A stretch of DNA of 64,000 bases, from assembly GCF_000972845.2 (NCBI RefSeq), contig NC_040032.1, positions 3,987,073 through 4,051,072 on the forward strand. Reading direction: 5' to 3'. A model generated the notes under the pieces. The model did no database searches, was not told where the DNA came from, and saw only the letters and a list, made by a program, of their open reading frames with translations. This document shows, one piece after another, positions 54,022 to 64,000 of this stretch (positions are counted from its first letter, which is position 1; each line of letters opens with the position of its first letter). Source of the stretch: Larimichthys crocea (Eukaryota; Chordata; Actinopteri; Sciaenidae). The position numbers were made by a program, and so were the translations under genes.

Positions 54022-54690
54022 CTTCCCACCCCTTATTTTTTATACCATTGTTACGTTTCATATGACCTCTCAGCACTGAAATTACCTGTAAGTCATCACC
54101 TTTAATACAAAGTGACTTTCATCTTTTATGCAATCTGTAACCTCTCACCTTTTGACCCACAAGCCTGCTGATTACTGCACCCTGAAATTGATTTTTCTTA
54201 TTCTTTATTCGACAGCTGATATTTGTTCATATCATATTAAAATCTAGTCTATGATACAACAACTAATTCGTTATCCTCTAGGGAATATAGCCTTACAAGT
54301 TTTTGGTCTCTCTAATGACAGCATTTCAAAAGCCAATGTCTCATATTATGGAAACTACATTGGTTTTTTTTCCCCTAATGACAGCAATTTAAGTACACTA
54401 TTCTTACTCATGATGTGACTGATGATCTATTTATACTGCTTATGATCCTTTATGCCCATTTCTCCATTTTTTTTTTAGCCTTTTGTACATTTTATCCATC
54501 ATAAAGTTTACTGGAAAATCTAAATACGTCCATCTAAATACGTCCAATACGTACAATGACTCTTCATACAGTTCTCCTTCTCCTTTCTTATGAAAAGTTT
54601 TTCATCCCGAGGCACGGGCTCATATGACCATTTTTATGTAATCTCCTTTTATTCGAATGATGCAATAAATTCTGACTTTCATTTCTGCTT
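54022..54690 (+). other. lect2-like: Probable 3' untranslated region of the LECT2-like gene
   Basis: AT-rich, stop-rich sequence follows the TAA codon. The first clear polyadenylation hexamer is AATAAA at 54664-54669, with a TTTT-rich stretch just beyond. The extent is inferred from that hexamer only. Confidence 0.5.
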
Positions 54691-55221
54691 TTAAGTGTTT
54701 TTTATTTCCCATGAGTGGATGAAAATAAAATGTATATCATGAATTGGGGAGTCACATATTTTTATTACTTGTGATGAAAAAAACAAAAAAACAAAAACAA
54801 ATCTGATCACAGACATTATCTCCTTAATTCAGTAATCGTTTCATATTCAGCTGCCTTTCTGCATGAGATGTACCTTCTCAGACAGAAGAAAACTGCCACA
54901 TATACAGTGTTCATGTAATGATTTTAAGACACCAACAGATGGAGCTGTCTTGCAACAAAATTGTCAGTCAAATCTGAATCTTGGCAATTGGTCTTTTAAA
55001 ATCTGCAAATAAGACATGTTACAAGTATCAACATCTTTATACTTAGGGAGCAGAATTAGCACATAGCAACACACTTTAACACAACCACATATTTCACAAT
55101 CAGAGACATTAACCACATAAAGACAGAAGGGTATCATGTGATGCAGTCTTTGCAAGTCAACCTCAGCAAGTATGAGTGCTGGCGGCCCTGCTCCTCCTGG
55201 CCCTTTCTCTCTCTCTCTCTC

Positions 55222-55267
<46 letters not shown>

Positions 55268-56139
55268 TCTCTCTCTTCCTGTCCTTTCTCCCCTTCTTGT
55301 GCCCGTTGCTTACTTTTTTGCTTTTAAAGTTGATGGTGGGGTGCAACAAACAAAACAAAACAAAAATAGATCAGGTCACTTGGAACTGGGTTCTTAGGTT
55401 CATATGTATTATATGGCCCCAAACCACAAATGTGCCTTAAATGGCTTTACAGATCTGTGTAGTATTGTGTAGTACTGTATCAACCAGGGTTGTGTGGAAA
55501 GAACTAGCTCAATTCAATTGAAATATTATATCTCTATTTAATTAATACATTCGCTACCTTAACGTAACTTAATGTAGACTGAAATAGCCAGCTGCATAGG
55601 TTAAACTATCTAATAGCTGTATATATATGGATGAATGGTTGAACAAGTTAACTATAATTTAGTTATTCTGTTGATTAAAGTATTGGCTAAATAGTTGACA
55701 TTAGCTTGGGTTCAAAGTGATGTTAGCTTTAAAAAAAATACTCAAAACTTTTTTTTTAAATGAGCTGAAAGTGATCAAATGAAACATGTCCAGCTAATGT
55801 TACTTCTACTCCAGATGTTAACATTAGGTCAAAAGTGACCTGACAGTTCAACAACTCAACATGACAGTTCAATTGTATGAAAAACCATTTAACATGATCC
55901 ACTTGTTTATGTCAGGGAGTTGATTAGTTCATATGCTGTTGATTACTTATACATAAACACATTTTGAACATAAAGGATGGTGTCACTGAAGTTCATCTGA
56001 GAGGGCAGCAAATAAGTGTCAGTGTAGCCTATATATAGCTTTATATATGCTCTATAGTTTAACAGTATTCAAGTGAACTTTTTAATTATTGACATGGATG
56101 AAAATATTCACAGCCGGTAAGGTTGATACAGCTTTAAGT
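54691..56139. other. Spacer between the LECT2-like gene and sh3pxd2b
   Basis: About 1.4 kb of AT-rich DNA with the (CT)n tract; no coding sequence seen. Confidence 0.6.
55203..55295. repeat. (CT)n polypyrimidine microsatellite
   Basis: About 90 bases of imperfect CT repeats between the LECT2-like gene and sh3pxd2b. Mirror symmetry makes it a candidate for triplex (H-DNA) structure. Confidence 0.9.
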
Positions 56140-56576
56140 GAACGGATTGGAACCCGGCTCAGTGAACCTTCAGCCTGTGGTTTGCTGTGACGCTGGAGGG
56201 TTGGTCCATGGAGCATAATGAAGCGTCCCAGTTGCTGAAATGGGAGTGGGCGAGCTGGGATAGGCTGGGAGTTTGGTTGGAGCAGTCAGCGGGACGGGAG
56301 TAGGCACAAGAAAAACGAAGAACCGACTGATCATTAACTTCTGGTTTCTTTGCGGATGAATGTTGGACAGGAAATTTGACGTAGACAGCTTTACGGGAAA
56401 CAACATTTGTTGCATTCACAGGTTCGCGGATCTGAACGGCGCGGATGACAAAGAAGCGTCGCCGTGCAAACTTTCTCAATCGGGTTTAATCGCTCGCCAA
56501 AAAAAAAAAAAAAAAAAAACCCAGAAAGGGGGGATTCTGTTTTTCTTTCTAACGCAGGCGTAAAGAAGAGGACATC
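56140..56576 (+). promoter_or_regulatory. sh3pxd2b: Putative promoter and 5' untranslated region of sh3pxd2b
   Basis: This stretch is richer in G+C and CpG than the surrounding AT-rich DNA and lies directly upstream of the sh3pxd2b ATG. It contains an inverted CCAAT-like motif (GGATTGGAACC near 56144) and several CpG-containing motifs (GGCGCGGATG, GCGTCGCCG). No TATA box is obvious. The transcription start cannot be fixed from sequence alone. Confidence 0.45.
56499..56519. repeat. Poly-A tract in sh3pxd2b 5' region
   Basis: A run of 21 A residues lies 57 bases upstream of the sh3pxd2b start codon. If transcribed it would sit in the 5' untranslated region; it is probably length-polymorphic. 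Confidence 0.85.
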
Positions 56577-56648
56577 ATGCCGCGCCGCACCGTGCAAGAA
56601 GTAACAGTGCAAGATGTCCAGAAGCGGAGGAATCCGAACAAACACTAC
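56577..56648 (+). CDS. sh3pxd2b: sh3pxd2b coding exon 1
   Basis: 24 codons from ATG to the Tyr codon before a GTAAGA donor (56649), phase 0. The ATG follows GACATC with no in-frame ATG upstream in the same frame before a stop, and it aligns with the MPPRR start of vertebrate SH3PXD2B, which supports this start. Confidence 0.92.
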
Positions 56649-59600
56649 GTAAGACCCGCTTTATTTTCATAACAGCGACGCTTTTGTCGCTCCAAGTGAG
56701 CAACAGATCGAGGTTGTATTGCAGTCCTGCTGCCTTTCCTGTCGGGTAAAGTAAAAACAAAGAGAGTGTCAAATTACAGTTTGGCAAGCCAGTGGAAATG
56801 CTTGCTCAGACTCTTTAGACCAATCCTGATTTTATTATGAAGACCGTTAGCACCACAGCGAATAGAGAAACAGTTTTATTAGACCCCCAACAACCCATAC
56901 ACACCGTTTAAAGAGGAGACACTAACTTTGATACTCCCAAAGAGTTCTCATGTCTTGTTTTCAGGTTGGAGCAGACTGAAGAAATGAATGTTGGATTTAT
57001 CAGTTTTGTTTGAATCTGAGATTTTAGTTTTTTTCCCCCCTCCTTGCAGTTAGTGTTGTTATTTAGGCATTAAATATCTTCTAAAGTGGATTTAGCTCAT
57101 GTGACTTGTGACTCTGCATACCTTCAATTGACTATCATCCATTCACTATCACATGTATGTATGTGAATATAAGACATTGTATTATCACTAAATGAGTCTG
57201 CGGTCTCATATGTCTGCTGCCACGTGTGGGTAATTATAGAGGAAAGGTCCCTGGAAAACAACTTTTAATAGGCAAATCAATCCAGTCCACAAACCATCCA
57301 GAGTAATCCCAACGAGGATAAGAGTTCAAATGGAGCGTGTCAGCTTTGTCACGCCTCAGGTTCTCCAATTTACTCAGGAAAACATACTGATAGGCGCCGG
57401 CAAGCAGGAAGTATAACTAACAGAGTTTCTAAGGTGAACACAAGGCAATGGTTGAACAAAGAAGAGGCTAAAAACATTATGTACCTAATGACATGGCATT
57501 TGTATTTTTCATTTAGTCCAGCTTATGGCTGTGTTTTAATGAAGCGTGTGCACTTTTAGTTTGATTTAGTGACAGTTCAGCAGCTCAAGGTGATATAAGT
57601 ATCGAAGGTGATAATATCCTCCAAGAGATACCAGGTGATAATGCTGTCATTATCTCATTAAGTCTCATCACTGTGTGTGGCGCAGGAGAAAAAGGGGACA
57701 GACGAGGATTCAACGTGTGGATATTTTTCTTGTCTCGACTCATTTCCCACTGCTACTGGAAAGCTCGTGTGGGAGACAAGAATGTCAGAAAGACAAAGAG
57801 CCATTGCTCAATTTTTTTCTGCAATTTCTAAACAATGGAGCTTTCATCGTTCTTGTCTATAAGCGAGTGGCGGGGGATGCATGTGGGTGAATTTGTACCG
57901 CAAAAGTGCACACAGTCAGTTTTAACACGTATGACATCATAGGATATAGAGGGCCAACAGTCAGAGCCAAGGCCTTAGCAGGTGTTCGTGTTAGTTCAGT
58001 GTACATGGCGTGTGCCAGTGTGTGCGCTCGTATGCATATGTTGGTTTGCATCCGTATTTGTGTGAAAATGACGCCTGGGGTTGAGGGACCAACGGACCTT
58101 ATACCGCTGTGAGTGTTAGTGGTCAAGGACATAGAGTTCTCGAGGTCCTGTGTCTTCTCCATCTGTCTGTGTGCTCTCTAGTGCAGCCCATGTTGTGTTG
58201 TGCCTCTGGTACTCTCTTTTAACTCTATATGCAGAAAATCTTCCACAGCCACTGAGGCGTGGTTAAGAGTATAACAATCAGCTTAAACCTCCTCTGCTCA
58301 TCAGAGTTGAACCTATCATATAAAAAGGAAAAGAAAAGACTTTCCATGAGACTTGCATATATTTTATTAGATTTTATAGCTTTCCCTTTCTTTCTCAGAG
58401 CTATGGCTTCAGCCTTATTTACCAGGGTTGATGTTGGATTTGTAGTCTAGAGAGCCTATTTGTCTTAATTGTTTTTCATTGACCACTGCAAGGGGAAAAA
58501 ACTCATCATACACTTTTTTGCGTATAAGGTTTCTCCGTCTTTGTTGCTGAGCGTTTAGTACACTCACACACTGAATAAATATCCTGTATGAATGAAGGCA
58601 TCCTCCCTGCTGGCCAATAATACATCCTGTAGTTGGTCCGTCCATGGCCATATCTGACTCAAGTGCTCTGAAACAGACAACGAGGCCAGAGAAGGTCTGG
58701 GACTGGGGCCAGCAGCATTCACCCAGACACAGCAAGCCACCAGGGAGTTTCCAAATCACCTCCCTGCCTCTGCCCTCTTCTCTTCTAGTGAACAACATAA
58801 AGAATGATTTGTATTGGCTCTAGATTGAAAGAATTAGGCTAGATGCTATAATGATAATCATAGAAAGTAATGTTAACTTTAACATTTTAACTTTAATGCC
58901 ACAAATGATACAATGGGAGCAATGGTTTATTGATGTGTTCTAACAGTGTCTGTGGCACTCATGAAAGCATGAATTTACAATGTGACATTTAGGGATGTAA
59001 CGATACATCGTGACACGATTAAAGTCGGTACAAATGCGTGACGACTCGCATCGGTTGACAGAAAAAATGAATCGTGATTCTTGGTGAATGCGAGAGAAGT
59101 AGGATATGTTCTTTTTCGTTTTTTTTAAAATTAGAAATAGGTTACGTTGTGGCTGCACACACACACACACACACACACCTACACACATGCGCAGTAGTGG
59201 TAATCAGCGTCAGGCCTGACTGTACCGTAAATGATACCATAACACAGACCCTCCAGGAATTCACGATGTTGCGATTTGCAACTTCAACGCAACTTCAGTG
59301 AATCCCCGTGAATTCAGGGGTGTTGCAATTTTAACCAATCACCGCAACTTCTCCGCAACTTCCGCGCAGTCTGCCCGGGGGATTAAACTCGGGTCAGGGA
59401 CGGCCGCACGGTGCGGGAGGATCCCCTCATGGGACCTCTCCCCGGCGCTGGCTGGCCCCCGCCGGGCGCATTTCCTCCGAGGTGGTGCGCCGCGACCGGC
59501 TCTGCGTTTACAGCGCCCGGACCTCGTCGTGGACTCTCATTAAAGGGTTAATGAGCTATCATCTTAATTGTTTTTATTTTCATTTAGCTCATACTTCAAG

Positions 59601-62600
59601 CTGAAAGGTAAGGGTCAGATCAGCTGCTTGCTGGCAGCCCTAATAAGAACACAAACTGTTTGAGAGTTTCTGTAAAGACAGATTTTTTTCCTACAAATAA
59701 AAAGATGATTTTATTTGGTCAGAATTTGTCTGTAGCTCATTTTGATTTTTAAGAAATCGTGGAAAAAATCGTATCGTGAACAAAAAATCGTGACTCGAAT
59801 CGAGTCGTGAGTTGAGTGTATCGTTACATCCCTAGTGACATTAAATTGTGTTAAAGGTGTCACATCAAACTCATGAACTGATGTTTGCACAATCTTTCTT
59901 AAAGAGCTGCAGTTTTTAAAAGCAAAGTCAAATCTGGTGCATTTGAGCAGGATAACGACTTCCTCTTTAGCAGGAAGTGATGCCACTGGACCGGGAAGTG
60001 AAGTAGGAAGTGATGCCATTGGACTAGGAAGTTCAGGAAGTGATGCCATTGGACTAGGAAGTCCAGGAAGTGATGCCATTGGACTAGGAAATTAAATAAT
60101 CGGATATCCCTATTGCGTCCATGTGAACGGATGATTACATTGACTGTTGCCTGGCACTATGAGTCAGGAGTGATGCCCTGGGGGTTTTTTTTTTGGAAGA
60201 TCGGGTGGTTGACAATAATGGCTGTTTTGTGTGTTTGCATGTTCCAATTATTTTTGTCTCTTGCTTTTCCAGGTTTACATCATCAAAGTGTCCTGGAGCG
60301 ATGGCAGTACGGAAATCATTTACAGACGCTACAGCAAGTTCTTTGACCTGCAGGTGAGCAAGTGTGTGCATGTGTAATTGTGTGTTCGTGTGTCTTGCTA
60401 TGTGATTTTCTCATTATACTGTATTCACATGTGCAGTTGTTTTAGGGGGGCAAGTAGTGTGGTAGGTTTTAACCTTTCTACCAGTGAGGAGTAGCATGGG
60501 TCAGGAAGTGAATGGAAGCACTCTCTCCATACTGCACTGTGCTCCTGTAGACCTAGTGCTTGTAGCCAGTCTCTCCCTGCTCCACCCATATGACACTGGT
60601 AATTATATTGTGCGAGAGAAGTCGGAAAATGTCCCAATGAGGTTAATAGAGGACAATGATGAATGCGATGACCGCACTGATGACCACAGAAATGTCTGAA
60701 TCATTCTGGAACGTCACACTGGCAGTGTGTGTTGCACAAGGAGGGAATCTCGTTAGTATCCTAGTAATGGATCTAGGGCCCTGGCCACATTTGAGCTTAG
60801 AGAGCATGGACTCCAGGAAACCCAGAATGGCAACTGCTTTTAATGAGCACATAGTCGATTTAGGCGAAGTATACTGTCAGCCCTAATTGGATTAAATTCC
60901 TTTTAATTGATTAGGATGGTCAAAGCATGAGCAATGAAATAAAGAATCATAATGCTCCACAGAGGTTTTTCTGAGCCTGCAAATGCAATGTTAACCGGGA
61001 GAATGCAAACTCTTTCAGTACTAATTTCATTAGATTGACTTCATATCACACTCATAATTGTTTTCTAATTGTAGCACCTCTCTGTAGTAGCGGCCATGCC
61101 ACAGGAAAATTGCATGTAGAGCTATGAATAGTAATGTTTGTAGTGTAATGAACACAGATTGGCTTAAAACATAGAGTAAGAGCTGGTGCCTACTCTTTAC
61201 TTACTCTTTATCATATTTAAATAGGTAGTAAATCATCTGTGCTCTCTGTTGTTGAACTATTGTCAGTCCGAAAGAACAGCAGCAACAGTTAAAGGGCTTA
61301 TTTCCTCCTGCAGAAACTCCAGACTCTATCCCTCATTCTCATTACTTACGATGTGGTGTATTGATATAAAGTATAAAGTTTTCATTAAAGATGTAAGAAG
61401 GCTTGGCAATCTAAAAGTGTACTTATCTTGTACCTTGTATCAGTGCTAAAAATGAGCCAACATAGCTACTTAGGCCTTTCTAAAATAGTCTAAAATCCAA
61501 ACCATGTCTCTTGTTTCTTGTTTGTTTGTGTGTGTCTGTCTGGATTCATGATTTAAAATTGATTTAAGGTTCTGGACTTGTTTAGGCTGAATGGTTGCTT
61601 TATCATTTGTCATTGGCTTCTGTAGCTATTCTTATCTTATTACATATATCCAATTCAGACTAGTTATTTATGTTTTGTAAACTGAAACTAACTAAATTAT
61701 GGTTGGTGAGAGATTCCAAAAGTTTGTGCTCCAGTAAATTTGGTTTTATCATTCAGGCACTGTTCTTTGCTTTTGATGTTTTTGGCTCAAGATTAAGGCT
61801 ATGGGAGAACTTCAAATATCAATGAGAGAGGAGCTTTCTTTTCTATAAATGATGGAAAGTGAGACTTGAAAGCCAGACATCTTAGCAACACATTAATTAA
61901 TGACTGGAAACATCGTCATCTGTGTGCTTGTTCCATGCTTGTTTCTTGCATACCTTAGCATATTCCAAGCACAAATTACATCACTGACCTACAATATCGG
62001 ATCAATGGCACTGGCATGTATGAGATATTTTCAGCAGGGGCATTCCCCGCTGGTGTTTACCCCTGCCTTGCCATTCAGCTGCTTCATGCTGTGTCGACAG
62101 CCTGTGGGTGGGCCCTCACTGGTGAGGGAGTTGTAGATAAACTCAGCTGGAGAGATTACAAGCCAATCTCTTATCTGGTGTTAGGTCTGGCATTGATGCA
62201 TTATAAGCCACCTTGAGGCTGTGGTATTTTCTCACAGAAAAGTGTCAAGTTTGAATGCTGAAAATCTCATCAGCCCTACTATGATAAAGGAATTATACGA
62301 GTTTTCTGTGGCAGCAGTTTGTAGAATATATTTGAATTAGTTTTTTGTAATATAAGAGGTTATTTTATTATTTTAACCTGTGGACTATGATGAGGAATAA
62401 GTCAGTGGTTTGACACCATTGGGTGTCATCCCAGGTGCCTGGTCATTGAGTCATTCAGCTCTCCTCCTTAACATTTCTTCACCCCCTTTCATCTTATTTA
62501 TCTTCTGCCCTTTTCCCGTCCGCCTTGGTCATCTCATTTCTTTGGCTCGATGCTGTTGCCTTGTTGATTGATTTAGGAGGGGTTTATGTGAATAAAAAAA

Positions 62601-64000
62601 GATGATGCCATAAAAGAAAATCACACATGAAGTGTCCCTGGCCATTCTAAAGCCTCAGAGCCAGACAGGAAGTGTTATTCATCACATCCCGTTAACACAG
62701 CTGGCCAAAGCTGCGGATGTCTTAGCTCAACCAGGGCAACATGTGCTTTTTGTGTAATCACTGACCACAGACCGTGTTTACTCACTCAGTCCGACTTCAG
62801 TATCATTTCTACATTTATGAAGCAAATTTGTATTCTGCCAGACAATCCATATGTACTTATTTTACATTTGGATGACACATTATCCGACACGTGTTTTTAT
62901 ATAACAGATAAAATCCAGGCCATGTTGGGTTGAGCAGACACTAATCTTGATGACAAGCAGAAAAACACACGCAGGCTATCATTAGATAATTATAGTCTTA
63001 ATACTAATTTGCATTCCTTCATCGTTTTACAGTTCTGATGTACTAACTCGCCCAGTTATGATCCTCCTGCCAGATATTATACCTGTTAATGAAGGGGATA
63101 AACAAGCATAGGATAGAATTAACTACACCACATCAAATGCACCGTCTGCTTTACAACACGGTTGGTATCGTGGCTGAAACATCTCCCTAATTATCAATGT
63201 CTTGCATGTCTGGCAGCATTCACTTCCTGACAGTACTTGACCAAGAGCCAGACGTTTTTCTCACTCTAGATATTTCTGCTACTTCTCACTTACCTTTTTC
63301 GTGCAGCACCTTCAACCAGAGCCTCTATGTAGCTGTTACCTCTAAATAGCATCAGGGAGTTAAGTATTATTATCTGCATACTGGTGAAGGTCTCCATGGT
63401 GAGACAGAATTATTGCCTGCACTTATGCATAAATGCATGTGATGTAAAGTATGTGTTTCGTCTTGAGAGCTGTTGAATACTGATGGAAGGAACTGAGCAG
63501 TTTGCATTTTACCATCAAACCTGTGGGGTTTCCCCCCTCTGTTTCACTGTGCCCAACAAAAATAGACTGATCTGTTGCTTCAGACAGATGGAAAGTGCTG
63601 AGATTTTTAGCCATGGGGTCATCCTTGTTGATTTGCAACTTTATTTCCATGTCACTAAGAAATGTTTCCATGCTGCACATGTGTCCACCCGACTTCACAA
63701 GCTTAGTCTTCTAGCATTCCCAGTAGCTTCAGATACAGGATACACTTTTACTTTAAAGCTGACGGAAAAAAAAAATCCTAACTCATCGCTGCTTGCACAG
63801 CTGTCATATTTTCCATCTGCAGTAATCAAGTAACAAAACTTTTTTAAAGGGGGACAGTTTATTTTACTTAGAGCTGCCTACAATACTGTGCTCATTTCCT
63901 TCTTGTGCACAGTAACTTTGGGCATTTTCACAATAAAATGCACTGTATCTATCCTTAAGCAGCGCAGTTTGTTCCTGGAACAATAACCCAAGACATGTGT
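56577..64000 (+). CDS. sh3pxd2b: SH3 and PX domain-containing protein 2B (Tks4), 5' part only
   Basis: Two coding exons, 56577-56648 and 60273-60353, join in phase 0 to give 51 residues. They match the N terminus of SH3PXD2B/Tks4: [23 protein letters not shown], then VYIIKVSW and [12 protein letters not shown]. This is the first part of the PX domain, which binds phosphoinositides in podosome and invadopodium membranes; Arg42-Arg43-Tyr44 is the PX basic signature. Tks4 is a scaffold for NADPH oxidase and actin remodelling; its SH3 domains are encoded further right, outside the window. The MPRR start favours the 2B paralogue over SH3PXD2A (Tks5, which starts MLAYCVQD). No third exon is seen, so intron 2 exceeds 3.6 kb. 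Confidence 0.93.
59156..59179. repeat. (CA)n microsatellite
   Basis: About 12 CA units, within the hAT-type element. Confidence 0.9.
59361..59535 (+). pseudogene. 28S rRNA gene fragment (D2 region) inside hAT element
   Basis: A very GC-rich block in an AT-rich element. Segments such as TCCGCGCAGTCTGCCCGG, GCCGGGCGCATTTCCTCCG and GGTGCGCCGCGACCGGCTC match, from memory, consecutive parts of vertebrate 28S rRNA around expansion segment D2, in sense orientation. After CGGCTCTGCG the match weakens and the end is approximate. It is a captured or inserted relic, not a functional rRNA gene. Confidence 0.82.
59972..60091. repeat. 30-bp minisatellite, four units
   Basis: Four head-to-tail copies of AGGAAGTGATGCCATTGGAC + TAGGAAGTCC start at 59972, 60005, 60035 and 60065. 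The last three have a 30-bp period and are nearly identical; the first is 33 bp and more diverged. Located 130 bp to the right of the hAT element and 180 bp to the left of sh3pxd2b exon 2. Confidence 0.9.
60273..60353 (+). CDS. sh3pxd2b: sh3pxd2b coding exon 2 (PX domain core)
   Basis: 27 codons between a TTGCTTTTCCAG acceptor and a GTGAGC donor. It encodes [17 protein letters not shown] then [10 protein letters not shown], the beta2-beta3 and phosphoinositide-contact part of the PX domain. The codon sequence is highly constrained compared with its flanks. Confidence 0.95.
60354..64000 (+). other. sh3pxd2b: sh3pxd2b intron 2 (partial), no further exon seen
   Basis: No frame here matches the expected next PX segment (the part after FFDLQ). 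The stretch is AT-rich with no clear transposon. The block around 62940-63130 is TAAT-rich and of even composition and could be conserved non-coding sequence. Confidence 0.6.

Larger units (their letters stand above)
58990..59834. mobile_element. hAT-type non-autonomous DNA transposon with 8-bp target duplication
   Basis: The element starts TAGGGATGTAACGATAC and ends with its near-perfect inverse, GTATCGTTACATCCCTA. It is flanked on both sides by the 8-base direct repeat GTGACATT (58982-58989 and 59835-59842), the target-site size of hAT transposons. It is 845 bp and has no transposase frame. Inside are an (AC)n tract, a short inverted-repeat region around 59256-59320 and a 28S rRNA gene fragment. 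It sits in sh3pxd2b intron 1. Confidence 0.92.

Noticed and set aside
55134..55440. Arg/Glu-rich and Ser/Leu-rich frames on opposite strands
   Set aside because: Translation of the (CT)n/(GA)n microsatellite.
59361..59535. A functional rRNA gene
   Set aside because: Only a fragment of about 150-175 bases, internal to a transposon, with a deletion near its right end.
59711..60079. A 122-codon minus-strand frame with repeated MASLP...LPSP units
   Set aside because: The repetition comes from the 30-bp minisatellite, whose period is a multiple of three.
1..64000. CRISPR arrays, prophage, operons or other prokaryotic systems
   Set aside because: No regularly spaced repeats with unique spacers and no long dense coding; splice signals, SINEs and microsatellites show vertebrate nuclear DNA.

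Overview
The window reads as nuclear DNA of a bony fish, probably a percomorph. Three things point there: intron-split vertebrate genes, AT-rich intergenic DNA full of (GT)n, (CT)n and poly-T tracts, and fish-type dispersed repeats (a tRNA-derived SINE, the 'GCTTTGGATAAAAGCGTC' V-SINE/DANA-type tail, hAT-type non-autonomous elements). I see no bacterial or phage gene organisation, and nearly all the short open frames are chance.

Layout. Positions 1 to about 47,300 contain no gene I can recognise, only repeats, possible conserved non-coding blocks and relics. The relics include an unidentified cysteine-rich 82-codon frame at 10,2xx with a decayed homologue at 20,4xx that a SINE has split. A five-exon gene on the + strand at 47,320-54,021 encodes a predicted 256-residue secreted protein. 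It joins a signal peptide, a lysine-rich linker, a six-cysteine beta-defensin-like module and a complete LECT2 (leukocyte cell-derived chemotaxin 2) M23-fold domain. About 2.5 kb downstream, on the same strand, sh3pxd2b (Tks4) begins. Its first two coding exons (56,577-56,648 and 60,273-60,353, the first 51 residues of the PX domain) are present and the rest lies beyond the right edge. The first sh3pxd2b intron holds an 845-bp hAT-like element with a perfect 8-bp target duplication that carries a piece of 28S rRNA gene, followed by a 30-bp minisatellite.

The most interesting signal is the LECT2-like gene. Its defensin-like module and basic linker lie together in one 312-nt exon that starts and ends in phase 1. 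Including the exon gives a defensin-LECT2 fusion. Skipping it gives a 152-residue protein of ordinary LECT2 design. One of the three zinc ligands of the M23 fold (second His of HxH) is Glu. The two genes look functionally unrelated (secreted immune factor; podosome/NADPH-oxidase scaffold), so their adjacency is treated as positional only.
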